Positions 53,095 to 61,429 of a stretch of 64,000 bases of DNA are shown here, one piece after another. Both the position numbers and the translations under genes were made by a program. Within the stretch, counting starts at the first letter, position 1; each line of letters begins with the position of its first letter. A model generated the notes under the pieces. That model had not been told where the DNA came from and searched no databases. It saw only the letters and a program-made list of their open reading frames with translations. Source of the stretch: Desulfosporosinus nitroreducens (GTDB taxonomy: Bacteria > Bacillota > Desulfitobacteriia > Desulfitobacteriales > Desulfitobacteriaceae); NCBI RefSeq assembly GCF_023897015.1, contig NZ_JAMHFY010000005.1:186001-250000 (forward strand). The letters run 5' to 3'.

Positions 53095-53289
53095 TCACAT
53101 AAAAGACGTAGGACATTCTCTCTCAAACTGTTGTACAAATTCTTTCAGTGGATAAGTAACCCCTTTACCATTAAACTCCAATGATACCTGCTGGGCATTC
53201 GGGTTAAAACCGATGAACTTCATTCCGAGTAGTTTGGCCATTTTAGATAATTCAATCCGCGTACCTCGTCCGAAATCCTGAAAATGCAT
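53095..53289 (-). CDS. hypothetical small protein
   Basis: 64 residues from the ATG at 53289 (AAGGGG upstream; a GTG 9 nt earlier is the alternative). Begins MHFQDFGRGTRIELSKMAKL and contains VSLEFNGKGVTYPLKEFVQQ. Soluble, no known motif recognised. The terminator at 53047-53086 serves it on this strand. Confidence 0.6.
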   Translation of the reverse strand: MHFQDFGRGTRIELSKMAKLLGMKFIGFNPNAQQVSLEFNGKGVTYPLKEFVQQFERECPTSFM

Positions 53290-53490
53290 CCAACACACGC
53301 CCCTTTTTCTTGTCTTGTCATCGACTCCAAAAAAATAATGGGTATCTCATTTGGAACGCTTAGAATTTCTATCAAGTGGAAGGAAATATCGAAGTTATTC
53401 TATTAACTCTAGATTAACATATCCTATTCAGGATATCCATTCAACTCTCTAAATCTAATATATGATTTTTTAATACTGTCTTAACAATCA

Positions 53491-53877
53491 TTAGGTTTGT
53501 CCCCATAATCCCAAGACACTCATTCCAGCCAGTATCAGCAAACATCCAAGAATTTTTGGCAACGTCAGAACTTCATGAAGAAAAAAAGTTCCGTAGAGAA
53601 TTGCAATCACATACCCCAAGGAAACAAGCGGGTATGCATAGCTTAGCTCCCAGCGTGAGATCACAACCAGCCAAAGAACAGAACTTACACCAAAACAAGC
53701 AAACCCAAGAAATATTGCAGGAGTTAATATAATTGATCCCAATTGTCTCCAAATTCCAGTAACCGATACTCTCCCATACTCAACCATACCCAGACGAAAC
53801 AAAAACTGCCCCGTAGCCCCTAATAAGATGGAAAACAAAGCAACAGCTAAGGGACGCACTTCAGAAATTAAAGACAT
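53491..53877 (-). CDS. EamA/DMT-superfamily small membrane protein
   Basis: 128 residues with four membrane helices and the half-size EamA pattern (LLGATGQFLFRLGM and YAYPLVSLGYVIAILYGTFFLHEVL then KILGCLLILAGMSVLG). Similar to ArnE/ArnF and SMR-type transporters that act as dimers. Substrate unknown. It stands alone with AT-rich flanks. Confidence 0.8.
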   Translation of the reverse strand: MSLISEVRPLAVALFSILLGATGQFLFRLGMVEYGRVSVTGIWRQLGSIILTPAIFLGFACFGVSSVLWLVVISRWELSYAYPLVSLGYVIAILYGTFFLHEVLTLPKILGCLLILAGMSVLGLWGQT

Positions 53878-54029
53878 TAAATCAAAACTCCTTGAAATTT
53901 AAACTCTGGAACCTAAAGTAGATATTAATTAAGTTTTCTCAATCTGACATTTATTTATACTCTAAATAAAAGCCTATATAATGATTTGTATTCATTTCCA
54001 AATCAATATATAGCCCCAATGAAAATATT

Positions 54030-54058
54030 TTGAAATATGCGAACTATTATGGTATATT
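54030..54058 (+). promoter_or_regulatory. sigma-A promoter of the SCP2 protein gene
   Basis: TTGAAA (54030-54035), 17-nt spacer, TATATT (54053-54058), about 60 nt before the start codon. Confidence 0.6.
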
Positions 54059-54121
54059 TTTCTATAATGTGAAAACTTTCATAACATTATGATTTTAGAG
54101 AGAAAAGGGAGGATAAACACT

Positions 54122-54448
54122 ATGACAGTCCGAGCTGAATTACAAGAACTTGTGGAGAAAATGAATGCCAATCCCGAGCATATTGCTTCTGAAAAAGACC
54201 GTATCTTCCAAATAAATCTAGAGGAAAGCGGTGAATTACAAATAGTCTTTAAAGCTGGTCAAGTGCAAATGGTTGAAGGACCTGCTCCAGACCCAGAAGT
54301 TATCCTCATTATGAACGAAAAGAACTTCTCGAAATTGTTAAAAGATAAGTTGAATACTACAATGGCATTTATGACTGGTGGGTTAAAGGTTGAAGGCAAA
54401 TTAGGTTTGGCCTTAAAACTCCAAGAAATCGTTAAACTATATCAGTAA
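54122..54448 (+). CDS. SCP2 sterol-binding-domain protein
   Basis: 108 residues from the ATG at 54122 (GGGAGG upstream). A single SCP2-like domain: FQINLEESGELQIVFKAG, DPEVILIMNEKNFSKLL and AFMTGGLKVEGKLGLALKLQ. Bacterial members bind hydrophobic ligands; the ligand here is unknown. Single-gene transcript with its own promoter and a hairpin at 54559. Confidence 0.82.
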   Translation: MTVRAELQELVEKMNANPEHIASEKDRIFQINLEESGELQIVFKAGQVQMVEGPAPDPEVILIMNEKNFSKLLKDKLNTTMAFMTGGLKVEGKLGLALKLQEIVKLYQ

Positions 54449-54558
54449 AGAAGCTTTGCCTTTATTAACGAATTAATGAATGAATGTTCACCCATAAAGA
54501 TATTTAATAGTGTATTGATCAAAACGGATAAGTTGGCAAGATTCTTCCTATATAAATA

Positions 54559-54584
54559 GCCTCCCTTGATCAAATAAGGGAGGC
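54559..54584. terminator. hairpin after the SCP2 gene
   Basis: Perfect 9-bp arms GCCTCCCTT and AAGGGAGGC with an 8-nt loop, 110 bp past the stop codon. Flanking T-richness is modest. Confidence 0.6.
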
Positions 54585-54715
54585 TAGACTATCTTACAAA
54601 GTTATTTAAATACTTTAAATTTAGAAGACTACACTCCGTGACACTAATTCATGGACAACTTGTTAATCGATTTAGCCAATTCGGCCAGTTGTTCTTTGTT
54701 TTATTGCAAAATAAA

Positions 54716-54767
54716 GCTTATGGGAAACGGCTATGCATTATTATGCAACAACCAGTTTCCCATAAGC
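54716..54767 (-). terminator. terminator hairpin of rnpB
   Basis: Arms of 13 bp (54716-54728 and 54755-54767, GCTTATGGGAAAC type) are followed on the minus strand by TTTATTTTG. It begins 3 bp after the mature rnpB end. Confidence 0.75.
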
Positions 54768-54770
54768 ATT

Positions 54771-55166
54771 GCGAAGTCAACCTATAAGCCGAGTTCTGTC
54801 CCTCCTTACGGAGGTGATGATCATCTATCTCGAACCGCCGTTACCGACGGCCTCTAGCGACCTTACCCGGGAACAAAAACGGGCCGTTCATAGTTCCCCT
54901 ATTCAGTCTTGCTCCAGGTGGGGTTTACATGGCCAGCCAGTCACCTGACTGCCGGTGAGCTCTTACCTCGCCTTTCCACCCTTACCTACTCGGCGGACAG
55001 TCGTCAGAGACAACTGACCTCCGCTATCGGCGGTATCTCTCTGTTGCACTTTCCTTGGGGTTCCCCCCACTGGGCGTTACCCAGCACCTTGCCCTATGGA
55101 GCTCGGACTTTCCTCAGAGGCGACCTTTCGGTCCATACCCCCGCGATCATCTGGTTGGCTTCGCTT
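54771..55166 (-). ncRNA. rnpB: RNase P RNA (catalytic subunit)
   Basis: On the minus strand the 5' end GCGAAGCCAACC pairs with 3' GGTTGACTTCGC to form helix P1. The universally conserved stretch AGAGGAAAGTCCGAGCTCC-like region (CTGAGGAAAGTCCGAGCTCC) and the distal GGGACAGAACTCGGCTTATAGG element are present. It removes 5' leaders of pre-tRNA. About 395 nt. Its own sigma-A promoter lies at 55171-55199. Confidence 0.95.
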
Positions 55167-55170
55167 AGTT

Positions 55171-55199
55171 ATCTTACTAAATAAATAGGTTTTGGTCAA
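55171..55199 (-). promoter_or_regulatory. sigma-A promoter of rnpB
   Basis: Minus strand TTGACC (55199-55194), 17-nt spacer, TAAGAT (55176-55171). The expected start point falls at the rnpB 5' end. Confidence 0.82.
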
Positions 55200-55213
55200 A
55201 TGGATAGTATTGG

Positions 55214-55369
55214 TTAATTCACTTTGTGTTTCTTTTCTGCCATTTCTTCAATTTCATCATCAATGTCCATCAGTTCGGTTAACCATTTAGCACGATTAGG
55301 ATAATCCTCTTGAATGTTGGTTAAAACCTTTTCACGTTGAAGCCGCAGAATTTCAGTTCGATTCATCAT
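55214..55369 (-). CDS. small charged hypothetical protein
   Basis: A 51-residue frame starting MMNRTEILRLQREKVLTNIQ and ending EEMAEKKHKVN, preceded by GAAAGGAGA with 9-nt spacing. It is helical and strongly charged. It ends 15 bp before the rnpB promoter. No family recognised; the good ribosome-binding site and codon pattern support it as real. Confidence 0.6.
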   Translation of the reverse strand: MMNRTEILRLQREKVLTNIQEDYPNRAKWLTELMDIDDEIEEMAEKKHKVN

Positions 55370-55572
55370 TACACATTTCTCCTTTCAAATACTTGTATCG
55401 AAGGATCAATAAATCTTCTTAATAGGGCCTGAGTATTTCTTTAGAACAACTCTATTGTTTCTATTATCAGATTATTCCTTACAACCTTATAGTAATATAT
55501 TTCACAATTGATGTCAAGTGTTAATTATTTCTTTCACAAGCAAAATGCCTTTATATTATTTTCTTAATTAAA

Positions 55573-55609
55573 ATCCCCTATGGAGACGAGATGTCTCTCC
55601 ATAGGGGAT
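55573..55609. terminator. hairpin terminator after nif3
   Basis: 14-bp perfect arms ATCCCCTATGGAGA and TCTCCATAGGGGAT with a 9-nt loop, 6 bp beyond the nif3 stop. T-rich DNA follows on the minus strand. Confidence 0.85.
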
Positions 55610-55614
55610 CTCAA

Positions 55615-56454
55615 TTAAAGCCAGGGCGAGCGATTAACAGAGCTTACTCGAATCTCAATTCCCTGAAGGGATTTTTCTGACGACAAATAGTCATATATTG
55701 ATCTAAGCATGGGTGCCTCACTCAAGAAATGCCCCAGATCTCCAACAGCCATTCCTCCTTCAAGGGCATCAAGGACGGCATGATGATCAACGTCACCTGT
55801 AATGAGCAGGTCAGCGCCCTTAAACAACGCCTTGGGTACGAATCGTCCCCCACTGCCATTAACGATAGCTACTTTCCTTACTTCCCTCTCTAAGGATCCA
55901 GCCAAGCGAACTCCGGTTAGTTCATAGGCCTGGGAATAGACTCCTGACTCTTTCAATTTATCCAAAAAGTTCTGCCATAAAACTCCTAACTTTTGGGGAC
56001 GTGTTAGATATCCGCTTACTCCATACCCGCGTTCCTCACTATTACGGCTTGGATTAACATCATACACCCGCTCCAAAGGCTCCATCTTTTCCAACCCAAT
56101 TAATTCGCCAAGGACTCGACTCGGAGAAACTACAGACTGATCTAAATTCGTGTGCGCAGCATAATATCCGATCTCATGTTGTAAAAGACGGAGAGGGACT
56201 TGAGCCGCAGCGTTATCTGCCCTTAGATTTTTCAGGGGCCGAAAAATAACGGGGTGATGTGCCACGATGAGCTGGGCATTAAAAGCTTTTGCTTCTTCGA
56301 CCACTTCCAAAGTCCCGTCTAAGGTAATAAGGATGCGTTCGATAGTTTTTGAACCGCTTCCGACAAGTAATCCGACATTGTCCCACTCCTCAGCCCAGGA
56401 TTTTGGAGCTATCTTTTCTATTAACTGAGCAACTAATCCAACTGTTACCGCCAT
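55615..56454 (-). CDS. NIF3-like dinuclear metal-centre hydrolase family protein
   Basis: 279 residues with the NIF3/DUF34 motifs: WDNVGLLVGS, VAHHPVIFRPLK, YAAHTNLDQ, and ITGDVDHHAVLDAL near the C-terminus. It is the short version without the inserted CutA-like domain. Recent work links the family to GTP cyclohydrolase-type or metal-related roles, but function is unsettled. It overlaps trmK by 10 nt. Confidence 0.9.
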   Translation of the reverse strand: MAVTVGLVAQLIEKIAPKSWAEEWDNVGLLVGSGSKTIERILITLDGTLEVVEEAKAFNAQLIVAHHPVIFRPLKNLRADNAAAQVPLRLLQHEIGYYAAHTNLDQSVVSPSRVLGELIGLEKMEPLERVYDVNPSRNSEERGYGVSGYLTRPQKLGVLWQNFLDKLKESGVYSQAYELTGVRLAGSLEREVRKVAIVNGSGGRFVPKALFKGADLLITGDVDHHAVLDALEGGMAVGDLGHFLSEAPMLRSIYDYLSSEKSLQGIEIRVSSVNRSPWL

Positions 56455-57248
56455 TGACGCAATCCCTCCACTAAAGCCAGTGTAAGTGAAACTTCACGAA
56501 TTTTTTCCACAATCTCCGGGCTTTTTGATTTTTCCATCTGCTTCAACTGCCTCGACAATCTGCCTCTGTACTCCTCAAACAGCTTGTTCAAGAGATTCGT
56601 GTGCTCTCCCAAGACCAGAGGCCCAAAATGCCATACAAGCCTGTGTACTAAGCTTTTAAACTCCGCCTCCGGCATCTGTTCATCTCTCTCAACTATAACT
56701 GGATGCAAACGATCACACCATACATGTTCGATCTCGATCAGTTCCGTCATTTTCCATCCTGCTTCCGTAGAAAAAGCCATCACGACATAGATTCGATCCT
56801 CTTCTTCCACCAACAACTCTGCCTTCAGACGCCACCCTTTATCCAGCAACGTCAAACGAACAGCGCCTTCCGCTCCCTGCGGTTGCACGATGAGATCGGT
56901 AACACCCGTCAAAATGTCCGGCCGCGCCGAAAAAATCTCCAACATAGTTCTTCCGCCCATCCCCGCAAGGGTCAAAACATTGACTTCTCCGACCTCGAGG
57001 GGCATCAATCCATCGCCAAACCTCACATCAATGACGTTTTCTAATTTCCGGGCTTTGACCGCTGCCAAGGCGGATTGATACGGTCCTTCATGGACATCTA
57101 TAGCTACTGCCTTTGCTATTTTCTGATCCTCATAGAGAGAAATTGGCAAATAAGCATGATCCGTCCCTATATCCCCGAGATTTGCTCCCTCTGGAACAAA
57201 CGATGCCACGGTTTGAAGCCGTGGACCTAAACTAACTGACACTGTCAT
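56445..57248 (-). CDS. trmK: tRNA (adenine(22)-N1)-methyltransferase
   Basis: 267 residues. SAM-binding motif LGDIGTDHAYLPISLYED, then AIDVHEGPYQSALAAV and LTLAGMGGRTMLEIF, followed by a C-terminal coiled region (LFEEYRGRLSRQLKQMEK). It methylates A22 of tRNA. The rpoD-trmK-nif3 neighbourhood is common in Firmicutes. Confidence 0.92.
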   Translation of the reverse strand: MTVSVSLGPRLQTVASFVPEGANLGDIGTDHAYLPISLYEDQKIAKAVAIDVHEGPYQSALAAVKARKLENVIDVRFGDGLMPLEVGEVNVLTLAGMGGRTMLEIFSARPDILTGVTDLIVQPQGAEGAVRLTLLDKGWRLKAELLVEEEDRIYVVMAFSTEAGWKMTELIEIEHVWCDRLHPVIVERDEQMPEAEFKSLVHRLVWHFGPLVLGEHTNLLNKLFEEYRGRLSRQLKQMEKSKSPEIVEKIREVSLTLALVEGLRQWR

Positions 57249-57342
57249 TTTTTCACCTCATATAGAAAACTTGGCTACGCCAGTCCTTGTGAAAACTATC
57301 ATGTATATTATTATGCCCAAAAAGCAAGCTCATGTTTCCACA

Positions 57343-59037
57343 TTATATCATTCTATCGGATAAAGTGCTTGTGGACAATGAAAAAAGGCGGGTCGAGACC
57401 GAACGTTGAGCATCCGAGTCAACTAAGATCTCAATCAGGTAAGGACGATAGGCACTAAACGCACGTGTTAAGGCATCAGTGATCTGCTCAGGTTTTTCTA
57501 CCAATTCTGCCTCTACACCCATTCCTTTAGCTGCAGTTGCAAACTCCAGCTCCTTTCTAAAAACAACGATCACTACCGGAATATCATGTTTAACGGCTGT
57601 TGCAAGCCCCTCAAGAGACATACCTAAACTTGCATCCCCTAATAAATTCACGACTTGGCGTTGCGGATAAGCCAACTGAGCACCCATTGCCGCACCTAGA
57701 CTCCACCCCATGGCACCAGCGCGATCAATTAAAAACGTACGCGGTTCATGTGCATCGTATAATTGAGAGGCCCAAATTCGGCCTAATCCCCAGTCCAAAG
57801 TCACAATCGCATCTGGCCGAATCCCTTTTCTGACCTCTGTAATCATCTGCTGCGATTTGAGGGGACTACTCTCAGATTCCGCTTGACGAGCTAAGTTAGT
57901 TTTTTCTATCCGAAGAGATTCAATTCTTTTTAAAGCCTCTGTATTAGGTTTATACTCGCGACTGCGGATAAGATTGTGTAACTTTAGGATGAAATTCTTT
58001 ACATCTGAAGCAATAACCAATTCATCGGGAATATGGTGAGAGAACAAGATCTCTTCTTCAGTGATATTAATGTGAATTATCTTACTGCCCTCTTTAAAAA
58101 AATTTCTTCCTCCCGTGCTTCGACTGTCAAACCACTCACCTAGATTTACGATAAGATCTGATTCATAAATGGTTTTATTTCCAAGCTGAGTTTGGCACAC
58201 TGGTCCTGCGATCCCCGCATAGAGGTGGTGATAATTAGGAAAACCATCTTTCCCCATAAGAGAGGAAACTATGGGGATCTGAAGTAATTGAGCCAGGCCT
58301 ATAAGTTCGTCGCTTACATTCCCCGCAACTCTTCCTCCGACTAGAAGAACAGGCCTTTCTGCTTTCTCAATCATGGTGAACACTTCTTCCAGTTGACTGT
58401 CGCTCACTTTTACTAGGTCAATATGTTCTCCCTTTTCTTCTTTCAAATAATCTTCGAGGTTAATCTTGAGTAACCCCTTTTGTACATTGACAGGAATATC
58501 TATTAAGACCGGTCCCTTCCTACCCTGGGTCGCTAATCTCCAGGCCTCACTCATCACCTTGGGTAAGTCCTCCGTCTTAGTGACTAGATAGATAGCCTTA
58601 GTAATTACACGAGCCATTTCTACTATCGGTGCCTCTTGAAAAGCATCTTTTCCTATTAGGTTTGTGGTTACTTGACCCGTAAAGACGATTAATGGAATAG
58701 AATCTCCGTGTGCACTATTAAGACCTGTCAGGAAATTAGTTGTTCCTCCGCCAGATGTGAGCGCGCAAATCCCTACTTTTCCCGTCGACCTAGCATAGCC
58801 TTCCGCCATAAATATTGCGGTTTGCCCCTGATGAACATTAATTGCTCGCATGTGTTCTTGTTCCAGTACTGCATCGTAAAAGGGAAGAATAGCCGCTCCA
58901 GGAATGCCAAAGACATGGGCTACTTCCTTTTTCTCTAAAAACTTTACGACGAACTGAGCCCCTGTCATTTCGGCCTCTTTTTCCAACTCGTCTGCAAAAT
59001 AGTGTTTTACTTTTTCTTCTATTCCCCAAAGCGCCAT
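57343..59037 (-). CDS. thiamine-diphosphate enzyme of the acetolactate synthase/glyoxylate carboligase type, atypical active site
   Basis: 564 residues from the ATG at 59037 (AAAGGGGGAG upstream). Three domains of the ThDP family can be followed: PYR domain (FVVKFLEKKEVAHVFGIPGA, FMAEGYARSTGKVGI), central domain (RPVLLVGGRVAGNVSDELIG) and PP domain (GAMGWSLGAAMGAQ, NLLGDASLGMSLEGLATAV). By eye, the position of the catalytic Glu (H-E-Q-G in acetolactate synthase) reads Q-G-Q-T. The Mg-binding asparagine region after GD is F-R-K in place of L-N-N. Glyoxylate carboligase also lacks the Glu (it has Val). The substrate is unknown. It is a single-gene unit with palindromic sequences upstream. Confidence 0.82.
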   Translation of the reverse strand: MALWGIEEKVKHYFADELEKEAEMTGAQFVVKFLEKKEVAHVFGIPGAAILPFYDAVLEQEHMRAINVHQGQTAIFMAEGYARSTGKVGICALTSGGGTTNFLTGLNSAHGDSIPLIVFTGQVTTNLIGKDAFQEAPIVEMARVITKAIYLVTKTEDLPKVMSEAWRLATQGRKGPVLIDIPVNVQKGLLKINLEDYLKEEKGEHIDLVKVSDSQLEEVFTMIEKAERPVLLVGGRVAGNVSDELIGLAQLLQIPIVSSLMGKDGFPNYHHLYAGIAGPVCQTQLGNKTIYESDLIVNLGEWFDSRSTGGRNFFKEGSKIIHINITEEEILFSHHIPDELVIASDVKNFILKLHNLIRSREYKPNTEALKRIESLRIEKTNLARQAESESSPLKSQQMITEVRKGIRPDAIVTLDWGLGRIWASQLYDAHEPRTFLIDRAGAMGWSLGAAMGAQLAYPQRQVVNLLGDASLGMSLEGLATAVKHDIPVVIVVFRKELEFATAAKGMGVEAELVEKPEQITDALTRAFSAYRPYLIEILVDSDAQRSVSTRLFSLSTSTLSDRMI

Positions 59038-59101
59038 ATCTGTCTCCCCCTTTAAAAATTTTTTAATCCGATCGAAGCTTTTATGATAATACCTTGTAAA
59101 C

Positions 59102-59273
59102 AACATTGTTTTAATTAATAAAACAATGTTTTACATAATGGTCAAACCCTTCTTTCGCCTTGATTACTATATGTCTTTAAATTATTCCCAAATTATACTT
59201 TTACGTATCGCTCTAGCTCAGTCTTCCAAACAATAAGTACGGTTCTGTTTCATATAACAAAACCATGTTTCAT
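59102..59273 (-). promoter_or_regulatory. operator-like repeats upstream of the ThDP enzyme gene
   Basis: AACATTGTTTTA and TAAAACAATGTT form a perfect 12-bp-arm dyad at 59102-59130. A related copy ACAAAACCATGTTTCAT lies at 59257-59273 beside a second GTTTCATAT. Repeated AAAAC-N-ATGTTT wording suggests binding sites of a regulator not encoded here. The remainder of the gap 59038-59367 shows nothing else. Confidence 0.5.
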
Positions 59274-59367
59274 ATTGATATTAAAAAGAAACGGCACCTA
59301 TGCCCTAACTTTTCTTTATGCCAATATTCTATCATATTCCCCCTCTTGCGGGCAATACTTCGTCTTC

Positions 59368-59661
59368 TTATTCTACATAAAATTGGACTTTGACATCATT
59401 CTTAGCTTCGATGACTAAACAAACATCCTCTTCTCTTGGATCGTAATTCACAGCAATAACATCGTCTAAATTAATCCAAAACACCTCATTCTCATTGCTC
59501 CATACTGAGACCTTATCATCAGCTACGTCAATATTTCCTACAACTCCAAAATCCATAGTACACTCAATGACAGAAATGATCTCAATACACTTCAGGTTCT
59601 TGCCAAACAACTTCTCCCTGAGAAATTTTACGAATTCAATCTTCGAGGATAAGGTTATCAT
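59368..59661 (-). CDS. hypothetical protein
   Basis: 97 residues with GGAGG 7 nt before the ATG. Starts MITLSSKIEFVKFLREKLFG; the centre reads VSVWSNENEVFWINLDDVIA, an acidic beta-rich pattern. It lies between the ThDP gene and the tRNA cluster on the same strand. I do not recognise the family. Confidence 0.65.
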   Translation of the reverse strand: MITLSSKIEFVKFLREKLFGKNLKCIEIISVIECTMDFGVVGNIDVADDKVSVWSNENEVFWINLDDVIAVNYDPREEDVCLVIEAKNDVKVQFYVE

Positions 59662-59765
59662 GTCGCTCCTCCAATCATTCCAGTTATTCAGCTTATGTAA
59701 TAAAAGAACCCAATGACCTCAGTCAATGGGTTTAGCTTTCAGTCTTTATTTTGTAAAATCTATAT

Positions 59766-59840
59766 TGGTGGGCGATACTGGTCTCGAACCAGTGGCCTCA
59801 TCCGTGTGAAGGATGCGCTCTACCGCTGAGCTAATCGCCC
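59766..59840 (-). tRNA. tRNA-Val (anticodon CAC)
   Basis: Acceptor stem GGGCGAT/ATCGCCC with encoded CCA. Anticodon stem CATCC/GGATG holds loop TTCACAC, giving CAC. D-arm GCTCAGCGGTAGAGC and T-loop GGTTCGAGACC are normal. Confidence 0.92.
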
Positions 59841-59953
59841 CAGTATTAATGCGCGATGTCCGTAATCGAATGCTCAAGGCAGGTAAATAATTTGTCTTTA
59901 ACCATTAATTAGGAATACCCACCGTTTCTAGCCTCTGACTTCTGGCTCTGAAA

Positions 59954-60028
59954 TGGTGGGCCCACTAGGATTCGAACCTAGGACCAACCCGTTATGAGCG
60001 GGGGGCTCTACCGCTGAGCTATGGGCCC
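59954..60028 (-). tRNA. tRNA with CAT anticodon, probably tRNA-Ile2 (lysidine type)
   Basis: Acceptor GGGCCCA/TGGGCCC with encoded CCA. Anticodon loop CTCATAA gives CAT. The loop and flanking bases resemble Bacillus tRNA-Ile(CAT) (GGCTCATAACC) more than elongator Met (TTCATAC), so modification of C34 by TilS is expected. tRNA-Met cannot be excluded by eye. Confidence 0.85.
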
Positions 60029-60047
60029 TAATAACAGCGAAGAAAAA

Positions 60048-60122
60048 TGGCTCCCCGAGTAGGACTCGAACCTACAACCTACCGGTTAACAGCCGGTTGC
60101 TCCACCATTGAGCTATCGAGGA
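60048..60122 (-). tRNA. tRNA-Asn (anticodon GTT)
   Basis: Acceptor TCCTCGA/TCGGGGA with discriminator G and CCA. Anticodon stem ACCGG/CCGGT with loop CTGTTAA gives GTT. First of the three tRNAs after the promoter at 60140-60168. Confidence 0.93.
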
Positions 60123-60139
60123 ATGCTCTTGCACGGGTT

Positions 60140-60168
60140 ATTATACGTAATTCATGCACTATAGTCAA
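60140..60168 (-). promoter_or_regulatory. sigma-A promoter of the tRNA Asn-Ile-Val operon
   Basis: Minus strand TTGACT (60168-60163), 17-nt spacer, TATAAT (60145-60140), 18 bp before tRNA-Asn. Near-consensus. Confidence 0.88.
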
Positions 60169-60238
60169 GTCTTAATTTAATTTTTTTTCGAGAAAATCAA
60201 TTTCCTTGACCAATTTCTGGGATTAATTACAAAAGAGT

Positions 60239-61429
60239 TTACTCCAAATAATCCTTTAACTTTTTGCTCCGACTGGGATGCCGTAATTTTCGCAAGGCCT
60301 TGGCCTCAATTTGACGAATTCGTTCGCGTGTAACTCCGAATTCCTGCCCAACTTCCTCTAGAGTCCTTGTCCGCCCGTCATCAAGTCCAAAGCGCAGTCT
60401 AAGCACTTTTTCTTCCCGTGGGGTTAAGGTCTCTAGAACTTCTTCCAATTGCTCTTTTAAAAGAATGAACGAAGCAGCTTCTGCTGGTGCCGGAGCATCT
60501 TCATCCGGAATAAAATCTCCCAAATGAGAGTCTTCCTCTTCTCCAATAGGTGTCTCTAAGGAAACCGGTTCTTGGGCAATCTTCATAATTTCGCGTACCC
60601 GTTCGACGGGAATATCCATAACCTTAGCGATTTCTTCGGGAGCTGGCTCCCTCCCCAATTCCTGCAAGAGTTGCCTTGAAACTCGAATTAACTTATTTAT
60701 TGTTTCAACCATATGCACAGGAATTCGGATTGTCCTGGCCTGGTCAGCAATAGCGCGCGTAATCGCTTGGCGAATCCACCAAGTGGCATACGTACTAAAC
60801 TTAAAGCCTTTAACATAGTCAAATTTCTCTACAGCCTTAATTAACCCAAGATTGCCTTCCTGAATCAAATCTAAGAAAAGCATGCCCCGTCCGACATAGC
60901 GTTTAGCGATACTCACTACAAGTCGCAAGTTAGCCTCTGCTAATCGGCGCTTAGCTTCCTCGTCACCATCTTCCATACGTTTTGCTAATTCTATTTCTTC
61001 ATCGGCAGAGAGCAGGGGAACTCGTCCGATTTCCTTTAGATACATGCGAACCGGATCGTCAATTCCTACACCCTCGGGTACAGAAAGATCCACTTCCGCC
61101 TCTTCTTCAGCATCATCTTCCGGGTCCTCGACGATATCATCGTCTTCATCAACTTTAACGCTATTTAAGATCTCAAGTTCAACTTCTCCAGGTTCTGGCA
61201 CCACATCTATTCCCATTCGTCCAAGTTGTTGATAGATATCATCTATTTGATCCGCGGAAAGTTCAATCCCTTGGAGAGAATCCATAATCTCTCTATAAGT
61301 TAGAGATCCCTTCTTTTTTCCTTTTTGAATGAGGGCTTGGACGTTATCCATCTTCTGCTTTTCATTCATCTGTCCCCCACCTTCCCTCGGATCATTCTTT
61401 TGGGTGCCTATAACCTTACTATTCGCCAC
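60239..61429 (-). CDS. rpoD: primary sigma factor RpoD/SigA
   Basis: 396 residues from a GTG at 61429 overlapping dnaG by 11 nt (AGGAGAG upstream); an ATG at 61369 is an alternative start (376 residues). Region 1.1, an acidic stretch with many Asp/Glu (about 85-115), region 1.2 [16 protein letters not shown], region 2 ([37 protein letters not shown]) and region 4 ([20 protein letters not shown], ending [16 protein letters not shown]) are all typical of the housekeeping factor. Confidence 0.96.
   Translation of the reverse strand: MANSKVIGTQKNDPREGGGQMNEKQKMDNVQALIQKGKKKGSLTYREIMDSLQGIELSADQIDDIYQQLGRMGIDVVPEPGEVELEILNSVKVDEDDDIVEDPEDDAEEEAEVDLSVPEGVGIDDPVRMYLKEIGRVPLLSADEEIELAKRMEDGDEEAKRRLAEANLRLVVSIAKRYVGRGMLFLDLIQEGNLGLIKAVEKFDYVKGFKFSTYATWWIRQAITRAIADQARTIRIPVHMVETINKLIRVSRQLLQELGREPAPEEIAKVMDIPVERVREIMKIAQEPVSLETPIGEEEDSHLGDFIPDEDAPAPAEAASFILLKEQLEEVLETLTPREEKVLRLRFGLDDGRTRTLEEVGQEFGVTRERIRQIEAKALRKLRHPSRSKKLKDYLE

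Noticed and set aside
54909-55184. 91-codon plus-strand frame across rnpB
   Set aside because: It lies wholly on the complement of the RNase P RNA; the RNA is certain and the frame is a by-product of its GC-rich helices.
59102-59106. Longer start (59106) for the ThDP enzyme
   Set aside because: The additional 23 residues are basic and unlike the family, and the ATG at 59037 has a much stronger ribosome-binding site.
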